Assembly: GCA_945860945.1 (NCBI GenBank)
Contig: CAMASG010000010.1
Coordinates: 1 to 49,167 of the forward strand
Length of the DNA: 49,167 nt
Reading direction: 5' to 3'
Source of the DNA: Akkermansia muciniphila
Lineage (GTDB): Bacteria > Verrucomicrobiota > Verrucomicrobiia > Limisphaerales > SIAT01
The position numbers were made by a program, and so were the translations under genes. The notes under the pieces are model-generated. The model made no database searches, was not told the DNA's origin, and saw only the letters and a list, made by a program, of their open reading frames with translations. Positions within the stretch are counted from its first letter, which is position 1; the number at the start of each line of letters is the position of its first letter. Below, piece after piece: positions 1 to 10,020 of this stretch.

Positions 1-1058
1 GCGTTGTCCAACTGCGGCTGCGCATCGGCTTTCGCTTGCGCCGCATCCTTGCTGATCGCCGGAACATCTTTGTTCGCCAACTCGCGCGCTTGCTCTGCGA
101 GCTTGCGCGCTTGCTCCGCCTTCGCTGCCGCTTCGGCGGGATTCGCGGGTTTGTCGTTCTGCGCGGCTTGGGCGAGTTGTTGCGCCAGCTCTTTCTCGGC
201 GGCGGCGGCCTGTTGCAATTCCTGCTTCGCGCCCTCGGCGGTGCCTTTGGCGATCTCCTTCAGCTCCTGGCGCATCACCGGATTCTTCGCGAGCTCGCGC
301 TCGAGATCGGCGATGGCTTGCTGCGGCGGCTTGTTCGCTAATTCCATGAGGCGCGCGGTGAGCGCGGCCTGCTCGTCGAGCGCCTCCTTAATGCCGAGCT
401 CTTCCTCGACCTTGCGCAAACCGGCGCGAGTCTCATCACCTTTGCCGGCCTCGAGATTCTTGTAATGCTCGGCCAACTGCTTGAGCGCTTCGGCGAGCTT
501 CTTGTCGGCTTCCGCAGCCTCGGCGAGAGACTTCTTTTGCGCGGCGCCATCTTTGTCGCGCGCGGCAGCGGCAAGCGCCTTTTCGGCATCGGCCGGCGGT
601 TCGCGAAGCATCGCCACAGCGTCATCGCCATCGCGGGCGCGCTCGCGGCCCTCGGGGGTGGCGGGGTTCTGCACGTTGGCGTCGCGGCGGATGGCTTCCT
701 TGACGGATTCAATCTGCTGGTTGAGACGCTGCTGCTGCTCGAGAAGTTTTTTGGCCTCGGCAGCGGCCGGCTTGTCGCCAACCTTTTCAGCGGCGTTCGC
801 AGCCTGCTGCTCCTGTTTGACAGCCTCTGCGGCGAGGCCTTTGAGCAAATCGCTCAACTTCGGCGCGATCAATCCGAGTTCGGCGCGCGCGGCGGCGAGC
901 GCGGCCTCGGCTTCCCGCTGGGCCTGCTGGAGCGTGGCGTTGATGCGCTCGATCGGCTCGGGCACGGGCACGAGCGGCTTGGCATCCTGCCCCGTGGCCG
1001 ACGCGACGGCAGCGAGAGCAGCGGCGAGGGTGGTCTTCCAGAAAGGTTGGTGGTTCAT
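1..1058 (-). CDS. Secreted or membrane-anchored Ala-rich coiled-coil protein (3' end missing)
   Basis: The frame is open from an ATG at 1058 to the window edge, so the C-terminus is missing; about 352 codons are visible. The N-terminus (MNHQPFWKTTLAAALAAVASA) looks like a short signal peptide. The rest is almost entirely Ala/Glu/Lys/Gln-rich with no Cys and reads as long alpha-helical coiled coil, for example the stretch AAEAKKLLEQQQRLNQ. No enzymatic motif is visible. It starts 19 nt after the stop of the DUF4175-like membrane protein gene and is the last visible gene of the MoxR/DUF58/VWA operon, so it probably works in the periplasm with those membrane proteins. That role is inference from position; I do not recognise a named family. 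Confidence 0.75.
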   Translation of the reverse strand, partial: MNHQPFWKTTLAAALAAVASATGQDAKPLVPVPEPIERINATLQQAQREAEAALAAARAELGLIAPKLSDLLKGLAAEAVKQEQQAANAAEKVGDKPAAAEAKKLLEQQQRLNQQIESVKEAIRRDANVQNPATPEGRERARDGDDAVAMLREPPADAEKALAAAARDKDGAAQKKSLAEAAEADKKLAEALKQLAEHYKNLEAGKGDETRAGLRKVEEELGIKEALDEQAALTARLMELANKPPQQAIADLERELAKNPVMRQELKEIAKGTAEGAKQELQQAAAAEKELAQQLAQAAQNDKPANPAEAAAKAEQARKLAEQARELANKDVPAISKDAAQAKADAQPQLDN

Positions 1059-1077
1059 GGGGGAGTTGTGCGCCAAT

Positions 1078-4000
1078 CTAACGCTTCTCTTTCGGTTCCG
1101 CAAGCGGCGGTGTTGGCACCGGCGGCGAGACGCGCGGGGCATCAGCGCGGCCGGTCATCTCGCGGCTGACGGTCTGTGCATCGGGACTTTTCGCTGAATC
1201 ACCCACGAGACCGCCGGCTTTGTCGGGTAACGACGCGTCTTTGAAACCGCGCGGCGCGAGATGCAGACGTTCGATGAGCCAGCGCCAATCCTTCGGGCGC
1301 GCGCTCGCGGCGTCCGCAGCGGCGACTTCCCAGCGTTCCTGATGCGAGAGATTCTTACTGGCCAACTCCATTTCCGTGAGGGCGTGGCCGGCCTCGAGTG
1401 TGCGCAGCGCGCGCGTGACTTTGCCGACGGCCTCGAGGACAGCGACGAGCGGTTGAGCTTCCGCGGCGGTCCGCCACGCGCCCAGCGCGAGCGCGGCTTT
1501 ACCGAGGTCGGTGACGAAAAATGGATCCATATCGCGCCGTTGTTCCTCGACGCTGGCGCGAGATTTAATCTGGGCGATGGCAGAATGCCACGCGTGACCG
1601 GCGCGCGCGCGCGCAGCGATCAATGCGGGTTCGTCGGCGTTGGCGAACTTCGTTTGCGCTTCGCCGAGCGCCTCGAGTGCGCGTCGCAGTTGCTCGATTT
1701 GTTCGCTGGAAGAACCGGCGGCAGCGAGCAATTCCTCGCGCGCAACGTCGCTGCTACGGACGAGCTCGCGGCCGATGGGCCGCAGATCCGTCGCCACCGT
1801 TTGCAACGCGCGCTGCAGCGCTTTCGCGGGCGCGAGCAACGTGTCACCGGCTTTAGTCGCGAGAGTTTTCTCGAGATCAACGCGAGCGGCTTTGAGCTGC
1901 TCGATGGATTTGTTGGCGGATTCCGCCGACGCGGCGTTGGCGGTCAATCGCGAGGCGAGTTGCTTGAGAGTTTCCTCGATGATCTGGACTTCCTTGATTG
2001 CGCCGGCCTGTCGGCGGACGAGCCGTTCCCACACGGAAGGATCAGCAGCAGCATCGGCCTCGGCGCGCGCATTCACGCGGAGCTGTTCGCCAATCAAATA
2101 ACCCAGATGCTCGGAAGCGAGATCGGCCTCATCGAGCCCGAGCAGGTCGCGGGAGAACCCCTCGAGCTTGAGCGCGAGTGCTGCGAGTTGATCGAGCCGT
2201 TGCGAAACTTCCTGCGCGTGCTGGGACGCGAGCACGGTGCGCGTGGCGTTGGCGAGGTTCGGCAACTCAGCTTGCACAGGAGCGAGCGAGGCGTGGTCGA
2301 TGTGCGCCAGCGCCTGGGCGAGCAGCGAGAGATCGGCTGATTCGCGTCCGGGCCGAGCCTGTTTGAGATGGAGCTTCAACTGATCCAGCGCACTGTCGAG
2401 CCGACGACCGAGATCATCTGCTGCAGTCGTCGCGGCGGCGGCGAGTTGTCTGCGCTCCAATTCCGTAGCGGTGAGAACGGTCTGCGGCGCGTCCGCAGGA
2501 AACGCTTTGCGAGCGGCCTCGGCGGCTTCGCGAGCGGCCACGATGACTTTGTGCAATTGGCGGCGCGACTCGACGCCCGCGAGTCGGCGCGGATCAAACG
2601 CGGGTGAAGCGACGGTGATTTTGACGGGGCTGGATTCGCCTTTGCTGCCTTTGAGATCATACGCGGCGAGCTTCAACGTAATCTGATCGCCGGGACCGAC
2701 GTTCAACTTGAGCAAGTCCCAACGGAACGCGATGGCGGCGTTCGTGCCGAGCACGGGCGGCAGCGGCGTCTCGACCCAGTTGCTGCCGTTCACCTGCACG
2801 AGTTGCACGAGTCGGTCCAGGCCGACGTCGTCCTGCGCCGCGCCTTTCACGGCGAGCACTTCTTCGGGTGGCGCGATGGTGTCGGGCTTGGGTAACTCGA
2901 GGACGACGCGCGGCACGAGGTCCGGCAACGCGCGCAGTTCATATTGCGGACTGAACTTGTTATCGAAGCCGGTTTCGGCGGCGACGAGGTGGACGGTGTA
3001 CGTGCCGGAAACGCGCAACGGGAATCGGCCTTCCAGCTCGAGGCTGTTCGTGGAGAGCGTGATGATGTTCGTCTTGCCGTTTTGAATCAGGCGCAACTCG
3101 GCGGCCTTCACCGGCTGAGTCACGCGCAGTTTCAAATCAATCAACGTCCCTTCCAACGCGGCGAGGTGGCCCTCGGGTTCCAGCAGATGGCGCAATGGCA
3201 GCTTCGTGTACGCCGGATATGTAAACGTCTTGTCGAACGCCGTCACCGCCGGCCGCGGCCGCGCGAGCACGTTGAATTTACGCGTGAGGCCGTCGCCCGC
3301 GCGCACGCGATACTGCACCGACTCAGCGCCGATCGCCACGGTGGAGGCGTATTGGCGATTGGTCATCGGCGTCATCGGCACCGCCTCGAGTTTGCCGCTC
3401 GCGGGAAACGTCTCGAGCGTCACGCGGGCGGGGTTCGGCCCTTCAAGCCGTACAATCACCGGCACGCTGTCGCCCTGCGGCGCACTCGAATCGCCCAGCG
3501 TGGGAACGACGAGGAAAATCTTCACGCGCGAAACACGCTCGACGTTCGCCATCGGCGCCGCAGCGCGCACGAGCAGTTGCCGGCCATCGGGCCAGAGAGC
3601 GAAAAGGCCGAGCACGAAAAGCAGCACGACCGCGCCGATCAGCGATGCGCGGACGAGCCGTGAAGGCAACAGCCGCTGTGCATCCACTTCCTGCAATCGG
3701 CCGGAGACATCTTGCTGCAAGATTTTACGGAACAGCGACGAGTCCCACTGCGCGCCGGCATCGATGTCGCCGAGCTCCACGGCGGAGAGTAGATCCTCGC
3801 GCAAATCGGGCCGCCACACCTCGATCATCCGCGCTAGCTCGCGGTCATCCGGCGTATGCAAAAGCAGGCGCAGGGAAACCATCCAGACCGCCACCAACGT
3901 GCCGAGATAGACCGCGCCGCTGAAGATCCAGCGGAGGACGTCCGGCATCACGATGAAATAATCCGCCAGCGCGACGATGAGCATTCCGCTCAGCAACGCA

Positions 4001-4137
4001 ATCAGCCCGCCACAGACGCCGCGCGCGAGCAACAGATTGCGCCAGCGGCTTCGAAAAGCCCCGAGCTTGCTACTGATTTGCGGATTCAGTTTGTCCATTC
4101 GCCCGTCCATTCGCGCGGCGCGATTCCTCCCCGCCAC
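1078..4137 (-). CDS. DUF4175-like large membrane protein with periplasmic coiled-coil region
   Basis: The product is 1019 residues. Three hydrophobic segments lie near residues 40-60, 68-92 and 165-185, followed by a long non-cytoplasmic part with beta-rich domains (residues about 200-520) and then Ala/Glu-rich helical coiled coil to the end, closing in a Pro-rich tail. This layout matches DUF4175-type proteins, which are commonly encoded next to MoxR and VWA genes. The start taken here is a GTG at 4137 with GGAAAG six bases before it, 12 nt after the upstream stop; ATG codons at 4110 and 4098 are alternatives and would remove 9 or 13 residues. The function is unknown; the context suggests an envelope complex assembled or remodelled by MoxR. 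Family name is moderately sure. Confidence 0.8.
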   Translation of the reverse strand: MAGRNRAARMDGRMDKLNPQISSKLGAFRSRWRNLLLARGVCGGLIALLSGMLIVALADYFIVMPDVLRWIFSGAVYLGTLVAVWMVSLRLLLHTPDDRELARMIEVWRPDLREDLLSAVELGDIDAGAQWDSSLFRKILQQDVSGRLQEVDAQRLLPSRLVRASLIGAVVLLFVLGLFALWPDGRQLLVRAAAPMANVERVSRVKIFLVVPTLGDSSAPQGDSVPVIVRLEGPNPARVTLETFPASGKLEAVPMTPMTNRQYASTVAIGAESVQYRVRAGDGLTRKFNVLARPRPAVTAFDKTFTYPAYTKLPLRHLLEPEGHLAALEGTLIDLKLRVTQPVKAAELRLIQNGKTNIITLSTNSLELEGRFPLRVSGTYTVHLVAAETGFDNKFSPQYELRALPDLVPRVVLELPKPDTIAPPEEVLAVKGAAQDDVGLDRLVQLVQVNGSNWVETPLPPVLGTNAAIAFRWDLLKLNVGPGDQITLKLAAYDLKGSKGESSPVKITVASPAFDPRRLAGVESRRQLHKVIVAAREAAEAARKAFPADAPQTVLTATELERRQLAAAATTAADDLGRRLDSALDQLKLHLKQARPGRESADLSLLAQALAHIDHASLAPVQAELPNLANATRTVLASQHAQEVSQRLDQLAALALKLEGFSRDLLGLDEADLASEHLGYLIGEQLRVNARAEADAAADPSVWERLVRRQAGAIKEVQIIEETLKQLASRLTANAASAESANKSIEQLKAARVDLEKTLATKAGDTLLAPAKALQRALQTVATDLRPIGRELVRSSDVAREELLAAAGSSSEQIEQLRRALEALGEAQTKFANADEPALIAARARAGHAWHSAIAQIKSRASVEEQRRDMDPFFVTDLGKAALALGAWRTAAEAQPLVAVLEAVGKVTRALRTLEAGHALTEMELASKNLSHQERWEVAAADAASARPKDWRWLIERLHLAPRGFKDASLPDKAGGLVGDSAKSPDAQTVSREMTGRADAPRVSPPVPTPPLAEPKEKR

Positions 4138-4149
4138 GCTCTTTCCAGC

Positions 4150-6900
4150 TTACACCAATCCCTCGCGTTTACGCAGCGCCCATTCCAAGCCGAGCAACAG
4201 CATGACCGGCACGAACCACCAGTAGCTGTTCCACAGCGACGTCTCGGTGATGACGACACGGCCTTCGCTCAACGGTCGGAGCCTCTCGGCGAGTCCGTCC
4301 ATGTCTTCCTCGCGATAATACGCGCCGCCAGAATTGAAGGCGATGCGACGGAGTATATCTTCGTCGCAGTGCAGTTGCCCCAACTCGCCGCTCGCGGTGG
4401 CCAGCACGCTGAATTCCGTGCGCGCTTTCATCTCCTTCTCCGGAAGTCCGGGCACGTTCACTCGCACCTCGTAATTGCCACCAGCCAGCTTGGGCGAACG
4501 ACCGCGATACACGCCGTTCGATACGTTGTCACCTTTGAGCGGCACGACGGCCACTTTCTTGCCGTCGCGATAAAGCACCGCCTCCGGATTCGCACGCGCC
4601 ATCGGACGGCCTTGCGAATCGCGCACGCGCACGCGGATCTCCGCCTGCTCGCCCGGGGAGTACACCGGCGCGCCAGAATCGAGCGAGACGTGGCGGTCGG
4701 AAACGGCGTACGGCGCCTCCATCACCCAGCGGGAAATCTGGTTCCAGAACTTCTGGTGATGCCGGTCGCCCACGTGCTGCCGCCAGCGCCACGATTCGTC
4801 GAAGCCCGCGTAAAGCACTTGTCCCGCACCAAAGCGGCGATGAACCAACGCCGGCACAACGGCTTTGCTCGGCAGCACCAACTCCAACAGCGTCTCCGTG
4901 CCCGGCAACGCTTCCGTTTGCGTCGCCCAGTGCGGCCCCGGCAGAGCGTTCCAGAGTTTGATGTTCGCAGCCGGATCGCCATCGAGCGCGAGCGGAGCCT
5001 GCGCGCCGCCGGCGGAACGGAAGCGCCATGTCATTGGCGTTTGTTCCAACAACGTCGCGCCCCAACGCACAGGGAACATCGGCCCGATTACGGTCGGCGA
5101 GTAACTAGCCAAGCGTTCCTGTCGGCCATCGAGAAAAATCATACCGCCGCCGAACTCGACAAACTCGCGCAGCCACTGGAGTTCATGCGGCTGAAACATA
5201 TCGCGCGGCACATCGCCGAAGATGATGAGCTGGTAGGAGTACAATTCCTCGCGCACGAGCGGGAAGGAGCCGCCCCCGAGACCGCGCGGCCACGGCTTGC
5301 TCTCGCCGCCGAGGCCGGCGAGCAGCGCGTTCACTTCCCAGCGATCATCGCGCTCGAGCACGTTGCGCAAATAGCGGTGTTCCCAGCGCGGCCGGCCGTC
5401 GAGCACCAGCACGCGCGGCTTCTGGGTGATGGCGTGGATGCGGAGCGTGGTGGTGTTGTTCTCGATCTGCTTCTCACCGGCGACCGGAGTGAGGGTGACG
5501 CGCAATGCCAACGGCAGCGCGGTGAAATTCAAGTCGCGCGCCTGTCCTCGCTGCGCGGCGGCGACCGCTTCCTTGATGGAGAAATCGAACGGCACTTCGC
5601 GCCGCGGGAGCTGCTGCGTTTGCAGCGGCTTGCTCTCCCAAACCAAACGGCCCTCGTGCTCGACACGCAGCGTGAACGGCTGCCCCGGCGGCATGCCGTC
5701 GCGGAAGATGATTTTGCCGGTCACATTCGCATCCGGATAAGCCACGCTGGGCGCCTTCACCTCGAGCAGCGCCATGTCGCGCGCGAACTGCGTGGCGCCG
5801 ATACCAACCGTGTGCACCTGCACGCCACGCTGCCCGAGCATCTTCGCCATCTCCACCGGCATGGAGCCGTCATTGTGCTGGCCGTCGGTGAAAAGCACGA
5901 CCACCAGCTTCTCCTTCGGATCGTTCTCCTCGACGCCAGCGAGAACAGGATCAGAAAGGTTGGTGAGATTGTTCGTCGGCGCCACTCCAAATTCCTTCGG
6001 CGCCTTGAAAGCCGCATCGCCTTTGTCCGCGCCCGGCCACCAGAGCAGCTCGGCCGACCGTCCGTTGAGCGCGAACAACTCGATATGGTGATCGCCCGCG
6101 AGTTGCTCGAGCAAACTCTCGTTGCCGCCGAGCAGAAGCGATTCGAGCCTTTGCCAGCGGGGGAGTTTGTCGAACCGCTCAAGCGCGGCTTTTGTTTTGT
6201 CGTCTAGTTTTGCTCCCACCTCCGCGCCGTCGCCGGACTCCAGAATCTTTTGCAACGCGATTTCGAATTCGCCGAGCAACGGCAGCAACGCCGCGAGATC
6301 TCCCTGCGCGCGCACGGGGTCGCCGCCCACGAGCTTTTGGACAGGCTCGAGCAGTTCGCGGCGGAACCGCGTGTCCGTGGCGGCAGGCCAGCGAGCGGTG
6401 CCGAGCTTCTCAAGTCGTCCCGCGGCAATTTCGAGAGCGCTGCGGAAATCCTGCAATCCGGCTTTAATCTCCGGCGCCTCGCGCAACACCCTCGCGCCTT
6501 CCGCCGCTTGCCGGGCGCGAGCGAGTTGGTCCGCCGCCACACGCGCGTGATCTTCGCCGCGTGCGCCGCCGATCCAGCCGAGCTTCCGTACGAGCGCGAG
6601 TTTGCGGGATTGCTCCATCACCTCGTCGGTCGTTCCCATGCTGGATGAGGCGTCCACGTAAAGCAGCACCCGCGCCGTCTGCCCGGTGGTGCGGCGATGT
6701 TGCAGCACCGGACCGGAGAGCATCATCACCACAAGAAACACTGCGGCGCCGCGCAACACCGGCAACAACCACGATGCGACGCCGGCGCGGGCGCGGGTGT
6801 CTCGCCGGTAAAGCCACGCGGCAATCGCCCCCAACGCAATCGCGAGCAGAAACGCCTGCCACAGCTGAAACTCACCGAGGAAACGCAGCTCGGTCGTCAT
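4150..6900 (-). CDS. VWA-domain membrane protein with glutamine-amidotransferase-like domain
   Basis: The 916-residue product has two N-terminal membrane segments (about 14-31 and 44-66), then a von Willebrand A domain whose metal site is DASSSM at 83-88 (D83, S85, S87), with a second VWA signature VVLFTDGQHND further on. The second half has the VLVLDGRPRWEHRYL block typical of the amidotransferase-like fold found in such proteins, and a last membrane segment near the C-terminus (WWFVPVMLLLGLEWAL). No catalytic Cys-His-Glu triad is obvious, so it is probably a structural or binding fold and not an enzyme. The start ATG overlaps the stop of the preceding VWA gene by 4 nt (ATGA), showing translational coupling. 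It is a membrane partner in the MoxR/DUF58 operon. Confidence 0.88.
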   Translation of the reverse strand: MTTELRFLGEFQLWQAFLLAIALGAIAAWLYRRDTRARAGVASWLLPVLRGAAVFLVVMMLSGPVLQHRRTTGQTARVLLYVDASSSMGTTDEVMEQSRKLALVRKLGWIGGARGEDHARVAADQLARARQAAEGARVLREAPEIKAGLQDFRSALEIAAGRLEKLGTARWPAATDTRFRRELLEPVQKLVGGDPVRAQGDLAALLPLLGEFEIALQKILESGDGAEVGAKLDDKTKAALERFDKLPRWQRLESLLLGGNESLLEQLAGDHHIELFALNGRSAELLWWPGADKGDAAFKAPKEFGVAPTNNLTNLSDPVLAGVEENDPKEKLVVVLFTDGQHNDGSMPVEMAKMLGQRGVQVHTVGIGATQFARDMALLEVKAPSVAYPDANVTGKIIFRDGMPPGQPFTLRVEHEGRLVWESKPLQTQQLPRREVPFDFSIKEAVAAAQRGQARDLNFTALPLALRVTLTPVAGEKQIENNTTTLRIHAITQKPRVLVLDGRPRWEHRYLRNVLERDDRWEVNALLAGLGGESKPWPRGLGGGSFPLVREELYSYQLIIFGDVPRDMFQPHELQWLREFVEFGGGMIFLDGRQERLASYSPTVIGPMFPVRWGATLLEQTPMTWRFRSAGGAQAPLALDGDPAANIKLWNALPGPHWATQTEALPGTETLLELVLPSKAVVPALVHRRFGAGQVLYAGFDESWRWRQHVGDRHHQKFWNQISRWVMEAPYAVSDRHVSLDSGAPVYSPGEQAEIRVRVRDSQGRPMARANPEAVLYRDGKKVAVVPLKGDNVSNGVYRGRSPKLAGGNYEVRVNVPGLPEKEMKARTEFSVLATASGELGQLHCDEDILRRIAFNSGGAYYREEDMDGLAERLRPLSEGRVVITETSLWNSYWWFVPVMLLLGLEWALRKREGLV

Positions 6901-9056
6901 TTACGCCTCCTCGCGATGAATTGCTGAAGCAGCAACTCGGCGAAAAGCGCGCCGAGCACAGCCCACAACAACGGTTGCCACAGCTCGCTTCCAAACCGCC
7001 GGCGGCGATCGAGCGCCTTGTATTCCTCCACCGAACTGACGAGCTCGGCGCCCATCGCTTTCGCGACGGCTTTGCGTTCCGGCTCGGGTAACTGACGTAA
7101 GTCCGATTCCTCGCGATTGGTGTTCACGACGAAATGAATCGTTGTGCCGTCCGGCGCGGCGAGCACGTAAAGCCCGGGGCGTTGCGTCTTCGCAAACTCC
7201 ACCACGCCGCGACCGCTTTTGGCGGCGACCGTCAGTTCGTGCTTCTCGCCAAGCGGATCGGTGATGGTGGCTTTTTTCTTCGCGCTCTCTGCCGGCAGAA
7301 AAGCGACGGCCGACTGACCCGGCTCGAGATTGCGCGGCGGAAAGACGCTCGATGCGAGGTGCGTGACGAGTCGTTGCATCAGCGGGAGATAAAACGGCCG
7401 CAGCGGCAGGTTGCTCCAATCCGCATCGCACGGCGCGGCGCAGAGGATGACGCGGCCTTCGCCAAACCGTTTCTCGACGAGGAATGGATCACCGGAATCG
7501 AGCCGCGCAAACGCGTTGATGAGCGAATCATTCGGCGGCGGCTCGCGCAGACGGAACCACTGCTTCAACTCGCCGTCGGCGAGATTTCCATTGCGCAGGT
7601 CATTGAAGAACTCGAGCGCTGGATGGCTGAAGCTCTGGGCCACGACGCGCGTGGGCGGCGTCTTCGCATCGCGCCCGCCCGCGAGCGCGAGGAACGTGGC
7701 GGGCATCAGACCGAACGCGGCGAGATCGCGATTATACCACGCGGTATCGACGCGATCGCCGGGGAAAATCAGCAGCCCACCACCGTCGCGCACGAAATCT
7801 TTCACCACGCGGAGCTGCGCGTCGTTGAGCTTGCTCACGTTCGCGAGCACCACCACGCGTTTGTCGGCGAGCGCTTTCTCGTCAAGCCCATCAATCGTCA
7901 CCGTGGTGCCGGTGATGAGATCGGACAACGCGGCTTTATCCTGCCCCTGCCGGAACGGCTGCAGCGCGATCTGCAGATAATCGGTCTCGCCACGCAGCGG
8001 TTCGGGATTCGGATCACCGTTCACCACGAGCACCGGCACGTGGTCCCAGACGGGGATGCTCGCCGCGTAACTATTATCGGCCTTGAGCGGATCGGCATCG
8101 GTCACCACCTCAACGACGTGCGAACCGGGCGTGTCGAAGGTGTGCGTGAACAGTACCTGCTTCTGCTCGCCCGCACCGAGCGAGATCTGCGCGGCGGAAC
8201 GTTCCGCGCCGTCCACGCGGAAGAAGACGCGCAGGTCGGGCAGTTCGCGTTCGCCGAAGTTGCGCACCGCGGCGCGGACGGTGAACGGTTGTTTCACACC
8301 GAGCACTCTGTGCGAGAAATCAATCGACTCGACGCAGATGTTTTCGCGGCCTTCGCTGCCGGCGTGAAAGAGTGTGATTTGCGGCGGCAACGGGAGTTTG
8401 CGGAGCTGATCCGCGAGACGTTTGCGCGCGGGCGCATCCTTCTCCTGCCAGCTCACTTTCTGGAAATCGCTGATGACAACAATCTCACGGTAGGACTGCG
8501 GAGCTTTGGCGATGACGGCCGCGGCCTTCTCGAGCGAAGAAGCCACATCGGCTTTGCCGAAGCCGGCCTCGAGCGCGCGCAAATCTTTCGCGGTGCGCGA
8601 GGTGTCGGTCACAGGACTGTCGTAAAGCGGCGTGCCTCCGGAGGACATCTGCAACACGCTGATATCCGAGCCGCGGCCGAGGTCGCCGACGACCTTCGCC
8701 GCCAACTCGCGTGCCAGCTCGAAGTTCGGCGCACCCGCGCCGCGGTGATCCATCGAATAGCTGTTGTCGAGTAGCAGAACCATCGAAGTCTTGGCCGAGC
8801 CGACCAGCAAGCTCGCGCCGGTGAGCACCGGTCGCGCCATGCAGAAGGCCAGCGCGGCGAGCACGAAGCATCGCACCAACAGCAGCAGCAGTTGCTCGAG
8901 ACGGAGCCGCCGCTGGTTCACCTTCAGCGTCATGTCGAGCAGATGCATCGCACCCCAGCGCACCGTGCGATAGCGATTTTTGTTGAGGAGATGGATGACG
9001 ATTGGAATAGCGACCGCCGCCGCGCCACCGAGTAGGATGACGTTGAGAAATGTCAT
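6897..9056 (-). CDS. BatA-like N-terminal membrane domain plus VWA protein
   Basis: The 719-residue product begins with the typical BatA N-terminal domain: a first membrane helix, the IHLLNKNRYRTVRWGAM block and a second helix (about 55-78). A VWA domain follows with the metal-ion site DNSYS at 97-101. The middle part looks like an Ig-like/CARDB beta domain and then an amidotransferase-like region (residues about 330-480). A C-terminal helix (about 695-712) is followed by a basic RRRK end. The gene overlaps the DUF58 gene upstream and the next VWA gene downstream by 4 nt each. In known Bat operons such proteins form membrane complexes activated by MoxR; that the same happens here is inference. 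Confidence 0.9.
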   Translation of the reverse strand: MTFLNVILLGGAAAVAIPIVIHLLNKNRYRTVRWGAMHLLDMTLKVNQRRLRLEQLLLLLVRCFVLAALAFCMARPVLTGASLLVGSAKTSMVLLLDNSYSMDHRGAGAPNFELARELAAKVVGDLGRGSDISVLQMSSGGTPLYDSPVTDTSRTAKDLRALEAGFGKADVASSLEKAAAVIAKAPQSYREIVVISDFQKVSWQEKDAPARKRLADQLRKLPLPPQITLFHAGSEGRENICVESIDFSHRVLGVKQPFTVRAAVRNFGERELPDLRVFFRVDGAERSAAQISLGAGEQKQVLFTHTFDTPGSHVVEVVTDADPLKADNSYAASIPVWDHVPVLVVNGDPNPEPLRGETDYLQIALQPFRQGQDKAALSDLITGTTVTIDGLDEKALADKRVVVLANVSKLNDAQLRVVKDFVRDGGGLLIFPGDRVDTAWYNRDLAAFGLMPATFLALAGGRDAKTPPTRVVAQSFSHPALEFFNDLRNGNLADGELKQWFRLREPPPNDSLINAFARLDSGDPFLVEKRFGEGRVILCAAPCDADWSNLPLRPFYLPLMQRLVTHLASSVFPPRNLEPGQSAVAFLPAESAKKKATITDPLGEKHELTVAAKSGRGVVEFAKTQRPGLYVLAAPDGTTIHFVVNTNREESDLRQLPEPERKAVAKAMGAELVSSVEEYKALDRRRRFGSELWQPLLWAVLGALFAELLLQQFIARRRK

Positions 9057-9955
9057 TTGGGGCGGCTCAGCCGGCGGGTGAGATACTGCGAGAGAGCCTC
9101 GGCGTACGGCTGATCGGTGACCATCGGCACGAGGTCCACGCGATGTTTGCGGCAGCCGGCCACCAGCTCTTCTTGGAACCGTTTGAGGTTCGCCAGATAC
9201 GCCTCGCGAAACTGCGCGGGGTCAATCATCCGGAACGCTTCGGCTTGCTCGATGGACTCGAACCGCGTCCATTCGCGGAACGGGAAATCGACCTCATCGC
9301 GATCGAGAATATGGAACACGAGCACCTCGTGGCGCGCGGAACGGAATTGAGCGAGAGCGGAGGTGAGTGCCTTCACGTCCCCGAAACAATCCGAGAGCAG
9401 CACGATGAGTCCGCGGCGATGCAGTCGCGGCACGAGGTCGCGCAACACGCGGGCGAGATCGGTCTCGCCGCCCGGTTCGGCAGTTCCCAATTCTTCGAGC
9501 AACACGCGCAGGTGGCGCGTGCTCGAGCGGGGCGGGATATAGCGGCGGATCGCGGTGTCGAAGGTGACGAGCCCCACGCTGTCGCGCTGCTGGAGCAGCA
9601 GATACGCGAGCGCCGCCGCGAGACGGAGCGCGTATTGATGCTTCGCCACAGCCTTCTCACCGCCGTAAGCCATCGAGCCGGAAAGATCGAGCAGGAGGGT
9701 GCAGCGGAGGTTCGTTTCCTCCTCGTATTCGCGCACGTAAAGGCGATCGGTCTTGGCGAAGACTTTCCAATCGAGGCGGCGGATTTCGTCGCCCTGCACG
9801 TATTGGCGATGCTGGGCGAACTCGACGCTGAGGCCTTTGTGCGGCGAACGGTGCAGGCCGGAGATGAAGCCCTCAACCACGAGGCGAGCGAGCACCTGTA
9901 GGTTGGAAATCTTCTGCAGCTCGGCAGGCGCGAGGTAATCAGAGAGTTGGGCCAT
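9053..9955 (-). CDS. DUF58 domain protein
   Basis: The 300-residue cytoplasmic protein has the hallmark DUF58 block GDEIRRLDWKVFAKTD (about 55-70), followed by a VWA-like metal site DLSGS at 90-94. DUF58 proteins are regularly encoded directly after a MoxR ATPase and are thought to be its partner or substrate adaptor. The start is the ATG at 9955. The stop overlaps the start of the BatA-like gene by 4 nt. A 65-nt gap, in which I see no terminator, separates it from moxR, so the two are probably on one transcript. Confidence 0.93.
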   Translation of the reverse strand: MAQLSDYLAPAELQKISNLQVLARLVVEGFISGLHRSPHKGLSVEFAQHRQYVQGDEIRRLDWKVFAKTDRLYVREYEEETNLRCTLLLDLSGSMAYGGEKAVAKHQYALRLAAALAYLLLQQRDSVGLVTFDTAIRRYIPPRSSTRHLRVLLEELGTAEPGGETDLARVLRDLVPRLHRRGLIVLLSDCFGDVKALTSALAQFRSARHEVLVFHILDRDEVDFPFREWTRFESIEQAEAFRMIDPAQFREAYLANLKRFQEELVAGCRKHRVDLVPMVTDQPYAEALSQYLTRRLSRPK

Positions 9956-10020
9956 ATATTTCAGCCAACTTCAAAATCCGGCATCGCGCGGGCGGCGCGA
10001 ATCCCCTTCACAACCGACGT

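Noticed and set aside
3856-6207. Plus-strand open frame of 783 codons opposite the VWA gene
   Set aside because: High GC makes long antisense frames common. Its translation is His/Arg-rich without domains, while the minus strand has clear VWA motifs and operon overlaps.
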